Shown: positions 59,996 to 64,000 of the stretch, one piece after another | Layout of the letters: each line of letters opens with the position of its first letter | Position numbering within the stretch: position 1 is the first letter of the stretch | Source: Azophilus sp965220425 | GTDB taxonomy: Bacteria > Pseudomonadota > Gammaproteobacteria > Pseudomonadales > Azotimanducaceae | DNA: 64,000 bases | Direction: 5' to 3' | Assembly (NCBI GenBank): GCA_965220425.1 | Contig: OZ244830.1 | Location: 1,240,001 to 1,304,000 of the forward strand | The notes under the pieces: model-generated | What the model was told of the DNA's origin: nothing | The model's database searches: none | Seen by the model: the letters and a program-made list of their open reading frames with translations, nothing else | Position numbers and translations under genes: made by a program

Positions 59996-61435
59996 CCCGC
60001 ATGTTGCACCAAGCCGCTTGTTGAGTTGCCGAATGTTGTTCGTTTTCAGCGAGTTGGTTTCAAATTCTGGAAGTTTTTCCTGGTACAAACCGCGCTGGCC
60101 GTGTCCTCGCTTGTCTTTTGGCCGTGTGCGCGTACGTGCTCCCTCCACCATAGACGGGGCTATGACTCGAGGGGTGCGGTCGCGAGCACTGAAGGCGCGA
60201 GCACGCGCACACGGCCAAAATCCGGCGCGATCATCACGGCCCTTGGTGCAATATGCGGGCTGGCCCTCGTGATGGGGGCATGCGCCGGGCCGGAGCCGCG
60301 TACCGATGCTCCGGGCCTGAGGATTGGGGATGTACTCGGCTCCGGCCCGGCGGGGGCGGAGTTTGCGCGTGCGAACAACCCTCGCGTATTCGAATTTCCG
60401 GCAGACCATGGAGCGCACCCGGAATTCCGCAGCGAGTGGTGGTACCTGACCCTGGCTCTGCAAGATGGCGATGGGCGCGAGTTCGGCGTCCAGTTCACCA
60501 TCTTCCGGCAGGCTCTGTTCCCGGGCGGCCCGGCGAACGACCCCTGGCGAAACGGTCAGGCCTACCTCGGACATTTCGCGGTCACCGATGTGGAGGCCCG
60601 TCTCCACCGCGAAGCCGAGCGCCTGTCCAGGGGACACCCGGCACTCGCAGGCGCCAGGGCCGCCCGGGCGGATGTCCCACTGGTAGCGCTGGTAGGGACA
60701 CCCGCCGAATCGGCTGGCGCCATCGATAGGAAGGAAATTCATACAGGCGGACCGGATAGACACGAGGGCGGTTTCTCGGTCTGGCTGGAAGGCTGGCAAC
60801 TGGCCGGGAACGGCGACCACTGGAAACTCGAGGCCGCCGCTGACGGCTTTGCCGTGTCAATGCGCCTGGTGTTGACCAAGCCCATAGTCTTGCAGGGTGA
60901 TCGTGGACTTTCGCCGAAAGGCCCTGGCCAGGCGTCCTACTACTACTCGGTACCGCGGTTGCAGGCTTCGGGCCACCTCCAGGTTGACGACGACGATCAC
61001 GCGGTCTCTGGTATCGGGTGGCTGGACCGCGAATGGAGCACCAGCGTACTCGGCGCTCATCAGGTTGGATGGGACTGGTTTGCCCTGATGCTGGACAATG
61101 GTGAGGACATCATGGCGTTTCGACTGCGGCGCGACGACGGCGGGCGCGATCCCTACGATCATGGCGTGTTGGTCGATGCATCCGGCCGGGCGCGGTACCT
61201 GGGCAGCCGCGAATTCAGCCTGGAGCCGCTTGACCACTGGCGGGATGAGCGGGGCGTCGATTGGCCGATACGCTGGGCGCTGACGGTTGAGGAGCGCCAG
61301 TGGCTGATCGAGGCGCCGGTTCGGAATCAGCGGATGGACACGCTCTTGACTTACTGGGAGGGGCTCGTTCATGTTCTGGATCAACGAGGTGTTCGGTCGG
61401 GGCGGGGGTACATGGAATTGACCGGGTATCGATGA
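59945..61435 (+). CDS. attH: AttH/CrtC-like lipocalin-domain lipoprotein, N-terminus rebuilt by element B
   Basis: The AttH (hydroxyneurosporene-dehydratase-like) domain is intact: HPEFRSEWWYLTLAL, GVQFTIFRQAL, GIGWLDREWSTSVLGAHQVG, WDWFALMLDNGEDIMAFRLR. Its native signal is separated by element B. The present frame is open from an ATG at 59945 (TGATG with the permease stop) right through the element into AttH, and the element end contributes SGAIITALGAICGLALVMGAC, which itself looks like a lipoprotein signal. Starts at GTG 60269 or ATG 60272 would give no signal. A single GGGACACCC repeat (VGTPAE) lies near 60695. Confidence 0.7.
   Translation: MACAVCKDWRDGQLGCWPACCTKPLVELPNVVRFQRVGFKFWKFFLVQTALAVSSLVFWPCARTCSLHHRRGYDSRGAVASTEGASTRTRPKSGAIITALGAICGLALVMGACAGPEPRTDAPGLRIGDVLGSGPAGAEFARANNPRVFEFPADHGAHPEFRSEWWYLTLALQDGDGREFGVQFTIFRQALFPGGPANDPWRNGQAYLGHFAVTDVEARLHREAERLSRGHPALAGARAARADVPLVALVGTPAESAGAIDRKEIHTGGPDRHEGGFSVWLEGWQLAGNGDHWKLEAAADGFAVSMRLVLTKPIVLQGDRGLSPKGPGQASYYYSVPRLQASGHLQVDDDDHAVSGIGWLDREWSTSVLGAHQVGWDWFALMLDNGEDIMAFRLRRDDGGRDPYDHGVLVDASGRARYLGSREFSLEPLDHWRDERGVDWPIRWALTVEERQWLIEAPVRNQRMDTLLTYWEGLVHVLDQRGVRSGRGYMELTGYR
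59996..60259. mobile_element. Inverted-repeat element B (MITE-like, 264 bp)
   Basis: Ends CCCGCATGTTGCACCAAG and CTTGGTGCAATATGCGGG are inverted repeats with one mismatch, flanked by CTGG on both sides (59992-59995 and 60260-60263). The inner palindrome TTTTGGCCGTGTGCGCG (60116-60132) pairs perfectly with 60204-60220. Compared with element A the stem differs at three positions, and all three are changed on both arms. The insertion splits the attH signal peptide. Confidence 0.85.
60695..60709 (+). repeat. Single GGGACACCC repeat within attH
   Basis: GGGACACCCGCCGAA reads V-G-T-P-A-E with its preceding codon, the same frame as the repeats in the GGDEF gene. It lies in a loop between conserved AttH segments where the sequence (ADVPLVALVGTPAESAGA) looks unlike the family. 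Confidence 0.5.
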
Positions 61436-61498
61436 CGAATCTGTACTCCCCGGGTTCCGGGCGGTCTGGCGGGAGCGCCCCTCACACGGATACACGGC

Positions 61499-63436
61499 AT
61501 GAACGACGCGCACAGCCGATCTGGTCCTGACGGAGTCGCGACCGCGCGCGTTCTCGTTGCCGGCTCGTCCAATCGGGTCATGGCCCTGCAACGTTCTCTC
61601 GCAACCCGCGGTTTTCGGGTGGAAACAGCCCTGCACAAGGAACGGCAGCGCCCGCTTCCCGATGCCGGCCCATTCGATCTGGTCGTGCTGGACCTGACCC
61701 GACCCGGGTTGGATCTGCCGGAATTGCTGGGTCGCTCGACGGCTCTTGCGAACGTGGAATTCGTCGTCCTTGGCGATGAATTGAGTTTCGCCGAATTGTC
61801 GGAGGTGCTCGACCGCCGCAGGTTCCTCATGCTCGGGAACCCGTGCGGGACGGACGAGGTGATCGCGGCAATCGAGTTGGCACTTCTTCAGCGGCAGCTA
61901 AAATCCGAGAATCGGGAGTTGCGGGCACGCCTCGACGACGTGAAGGAACGCGGGGCGGCGGACCGGCTTGCGAACTTTCAGGCTCATCACGATCTGGTGA
62001 CCCGACTTCCCAATCGGGCGTTGCTGAACGACCGGCTGGACACGGCTATTGCTCGGGCGCAGCGCAGCCAACGCAAGTTGGCGGTGATGTTCCTGGACCT
62101 CGATGGGTTCAAAGCGGTGAACGACAGCCTGGGCCACGACCTCGGAGACCGGTTGTTGAAAGCTGTCGCCGAACGACTGCAGGGTTGCATACGCCGAAGC
62201 GACACGCTGGCGCGTTACGGAGGCGATGAATTTGCGCTGCTGTTGCCCGACGTGGGCGCGCGGGAAGACGCTGAACTCATAGCCGGCAAGATCCTTGGAT
62301 GCCTGGACGACCCCTTTCCGATTGCCGGCCGACGCTTGAGCGTCGGAGCGAGCGTCGGGATTGCCCTGTACCCGGAGGCCGGCGATCTGGGCGAGATGCT
62401 CATCCGCAAGGCGGATATCGCGATGTACCACGTCAAGAGCCGGGGCAAGAACGCCTACCGATTCTTTTCGGAGGAGATGGACCCGGCCAACTCGGGACAT
62501 TTGGCGACGGATCGTGAACTGCATGCCGGATTGATACGGGGCGAACTCGACGTTTACTACCGGCCGCGGGTAAGTCTGCTGTCCGGACGCGTCACGACGG
62601 TAGAGGCTGCATGGCGGTGGCGGCATCCCGAGCGGGGATTGGTTGGGCCGGGAGATATTTTGCCGGCGCCAACCGGGGGCGAATCCATTGCGGCGGTCGA
62701 CGACTTCCTGCACCGGCGGGCGTTTCGGCAAGCCGCCGAGTGGCGGCAGGGGGCCATTCACGACGTGGCGATCGCCGTGGATCTGGCTGCCGCCCGCTTG
62801 GCGCAGACCGGGTTCGTCAAACGTTTCATGGGGAATCTGGTTGCCGCCGGTCTCGACGCGGCGGCGGCGACGGTTCAGATCGAGGAAAACGCTCTCATGG
62901 AAGGAGTGGAAGCCGTCGCCGCCGAGCTCAACGACTTGCAAAGCCGGGGTGTCCGCGTAGTGGCCAGTGAATACGGGGCGGGTTTTTCGTCCTTGCGATA
63001 CCTCGAACGATTACCGCTCGCGGGCCTGAAGCTGAGCCCGTCCCTGATACGCGATGTCGAGCCTGTTGAATTGGATCTGCCTGGCGCGGTAACCCAACCG
63101 AAAGGGACACGCACCGAACCCAGTCGAAAGGGACACCCACCCGAACCGAAAGGGACACCCACCGAACTGCAAGGCGAACCGGAAGGGACACCCACCGAAC
63201 CGGAAGGGACACCCCCCGCAACCGGCAGGCGATCGATTGCCGCCATCGCCGCAGCGGCCGGCGAACTCCGCCTGCAACTCATCGCGTCCGGTGTGAAGTC
63301 GCCGGAACAACTCGCCTTCCTGAAGTCATGCGGCTTTACCGAGGCCGACGGCCCCGTCTTTTCCCGTGCGATGCCGGCCGCGGAAATTGAGAAACTCTTT
63401 ACCCGCAATCCCTTTGCATCCCTCGTGGGCTTATAG
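61499..63436 (+). CDS. Receiver-like/GGDEF/degenerate EAL protein with repeat insert
   Basis: A 645-residue signalling protein. Residues 17-130 resemble a response-regulator receiver (VLDLTRPG with Asp65). The GGDEF domain has RYGGDEFALL (241-245), a complete catalytic motif for making cyclic di-GMP, and DSLGHDLGD. The EAL domain (about 330-640) is degenerate: the motif reads VEAAWRWRHP. Between LKLSPSLIRDV and the IASGVKSPEQL strand sits an insert at residues 534-577 made of KGTPTE-like units (EPKGTPTELQGEPEGTPTEP), encoded by five GGGACACCCACC repeats. Its diguanylate cyclase half may be active; the EAL half is probably not. Confidence 0.85.
   Translation: MNDAHSRSGPDGVATARVLVAGSSNRVMALQRSLATRGFRVETALHKERQRPLPDAGPFDLVVLDLTRPGLDLPELLGRSTALANVEFVVLGDELSFAELSEVLDRRRFLMLGNPCGTDEVIAAIELALLQRQLKSENRELRARLDDVKERGAADRLANFQAHHDLVTRLPNRALLNDRLDTAIARAQRSQRKLAVMFLDLDGFKAVNDSLGHDLGDRLLKAVAERLQGCIRRSDTLARYGGDEFALLLPDVGAREDAELIAGKILGCLDDPFPIAGRRLSVGASVGIALYPEAGDLGEMLIRKADIAMYHVKSRGKNAYRFFSEEMDPANSGHLATDRELHAGLIRGELDVYYRPRVSLLSGRVTTVEAAWRWRHPERGLVGPGDILPAPTGGESIAAVDDFLHRRAFRQAAEWRQGAIHDVAIAVDLAAARLAQTGFVKRFMGNLVAAGLDAAAATVQIEENALMEGVEAVAAELNDLQSRGVRVVASEYGAGFSSLRYLERLPLAGLKLSPSLIRDVEPVELDLPGAVTQPKGTRTEPSRKGHPPEPKGTPTELQGEPEGTPTEPEGTPPATGRRSIAAIAAAAGELRLQLIASGVKSPEQLAFLKSCGFTEADGPVFSRAMPAAEIEKLFTRNPFASLVGL
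63101..63220 (+). repeat. Five GGGACACCCACC repeats within the GGDEF/EAL gene
   Basis: Copies begin near 63104, 63130, 63152, 63185 and 63206, each in the context (A/G)AAGGGACACCCACCGAA. The unit reads K/E-G-T-P-T-E, a different frame from the G-D-T-H-P reading in lhr. Spacing is a multiple of three only when the linker is included (21-33 bases), keeping the host frame open. Confidence 0.85.
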
Positions 63437-63467
63437 TGCAATTCCCTTTTCGAGAACTGCCGGACCA

Positions 63468-64000
63468 GTGAAAGGGTTTACCAGCAAGATTGTCCACAGC
63501 GACAGGCAGGGCGCCATCGAGCATGGCTCGATGCACAAGCCGGTGCACTCGACCGTCGCTTACGGGTACGAAGATGCACGTGACCTGGCCGCCGTGTTTC
63601 AGGGCACCGGCCCGGGTTTCACCTACAGCCGGCAGGTCAACCCGACCGTCGAGGCCCTGCAGACCAAGATCACAACCATGGAACAGGGTGTTGCCAGCCT
63701 CTGTTTTTCGACCGGCATGGCGGCGATTGGAACGATGCTCTTCGCCCTGCTGCGCAAGGGCGACCACTTCGTCTCCAGTTCGTTCCTGTTCGGCAATACC
63801 ACCAGCCTGTTCCTGAGCTTCGCCAACCACGGCGTGGAAGTCACGTTCGTTGACGCCACGGATGCTGAAGCCGCGGAAGACGCCGTGCAGGACAACACCC
63901 GGCTGGTCTTCGTCGAGACGATCGCCAATCCCAGGACTCAGGTGACGGCGCTCGGGGAGATTGGCGCTCTTTGCGCCGCGCGAAACCTCGTCTATGTCGT
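63468..64000 (+). CDS. Cys/Met-metabolism PLP enzyme (partial, runs off the window)
   Basis: A GTG at 63468 opens a frame that continues past the window end: KGFTSKIVHSDRQGAIEHGS, PVHSTVAYGYEDARDL, TYSRQVNPTVEALQTKITTM and EQGVASLCFSTGMAAIGTML. This is the N-terminal part of the cystathionine gamma-synthase / O-acetylhomoserine sulfhydrylase family (fold-type I PLP). FVETIANPRTQV includes the region that stacks on the cofactor; the PLP lysine lies beyond the window. The exact reaction cannot be decided from this part. Confidence 0.85.
   Translation, partial: MKGFTSKIVHSDRQGAIEHGSMHKPVHSTVAYGYEDARDLAAVFQGTGPGFTYSRQVNPTVEALQTKITTMEQGVASLCFSTGMAAIGTMLFALLRKGDHFVSSSFLFGNTTSLFLSFANHGVEVTFVDATDAEAAEDAVQDNTRLVFVETIANPRTQVTALGEIGALCAARNLVYV

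Overview
The window looks like chromosomal DNA of a high-GC gammaproteobacterium, most likely an uncultured marine or host-associated lineage. Reasons are the TonB receptor with spinster-like MFS exporters, an Lhr-type helicase, DgkA, many CoA-dependent degradation genes, and a heavy load of small palindromic repeats and toxin-antitoxin modules. No rRNA or tRNA gene is visible. Coding density is high and many genes run in short translationally coupled operons.

Layout. 0-6 kb: catalase, a VapBC module, a PhyH-type dioxygenase, a phosphotriesterase-family hydrolase and a DUF4143 ATPase. 6-9.5 kb: acyl-CoA dehydrogenase, enoyl-CoA hydratase and nitroreductase (minus strand), then the 3' remnant of a phosphotransferase gene. 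9.6-11.1 kb: a MerR-type regulator flanked by two related structured RNAs on the minus strand, each with its own sigma70-like promoter and a U-rich terminator; I consider this the most interesting locus. 11.4-17 kb: acyl-CoA synthetase, second PhyH protein, a Phd antitoxin with a broken YoeB-like toxin, and a TonB-dependent receptor. 17-24.6 kb: two tandemly duplicated spinster-like MFS genes that seem to lack a normal start codon, a DUF3604 protein, another MFS transporter, and a second VapBC-like module. 24.8-33.7 kb: CoA-transferase, HyuA/HyuB pair, and a taurine/nitrate/sulfonate-type ABC importer. 33.9-36.5 kb: a three-gene minus-strand cassette (aconitase-like large and small subunits plus an ICL/PEP-mutase-like lyase) that resembles dimethylmaleate hydratase and 2,3-dimethylmalate lyase. 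37-41.9 kb: a second HyuB and HyuA, here convergent and separated by a SnoaL-like gene and repeats. 41.9-46 kb: DgkA, a CDF metal exporter, a broken enoyl-CoA hydratase, and a MauD/MauE redox group split by a 309-bp multi-hairpin element. 46-48.4 kb: SqdB plus a GT4 glycosyltransferase (sulfolipid). 48.5-57 kb: Nmad3 protein, AcuI/YhdH reductase, Lhr helicase, small proteins and NUDIX. 56.7-61.4 kb: an ABC ATPase, FtsX-like permease and AttH lipoprotein operon. 61.5-64 kb: a GGDEF protein with degenerate EAL, and the start of a Cys/Met-metabolism PLP enzyme.

Themes. Three things run through the window beyond the genes. First, a family of ~180-265 bp elements with terminal inverted repeats, one of which has split the signal peptide of the AttH lipoprotein gene while supplying a new in-frame leader. 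Second, a short GGGACACCC(A)CC repeat that has spread in frame into at least three unrelated proteins and into one intergenic region. Third, gene decay: at least five gene remnants (phosphotransferase, YoeB, an MFS C-terminus, a winged-helix regulator, an enoyl-CoA hydratase). All functional names rest on motif recognition by eye; no database search was run.
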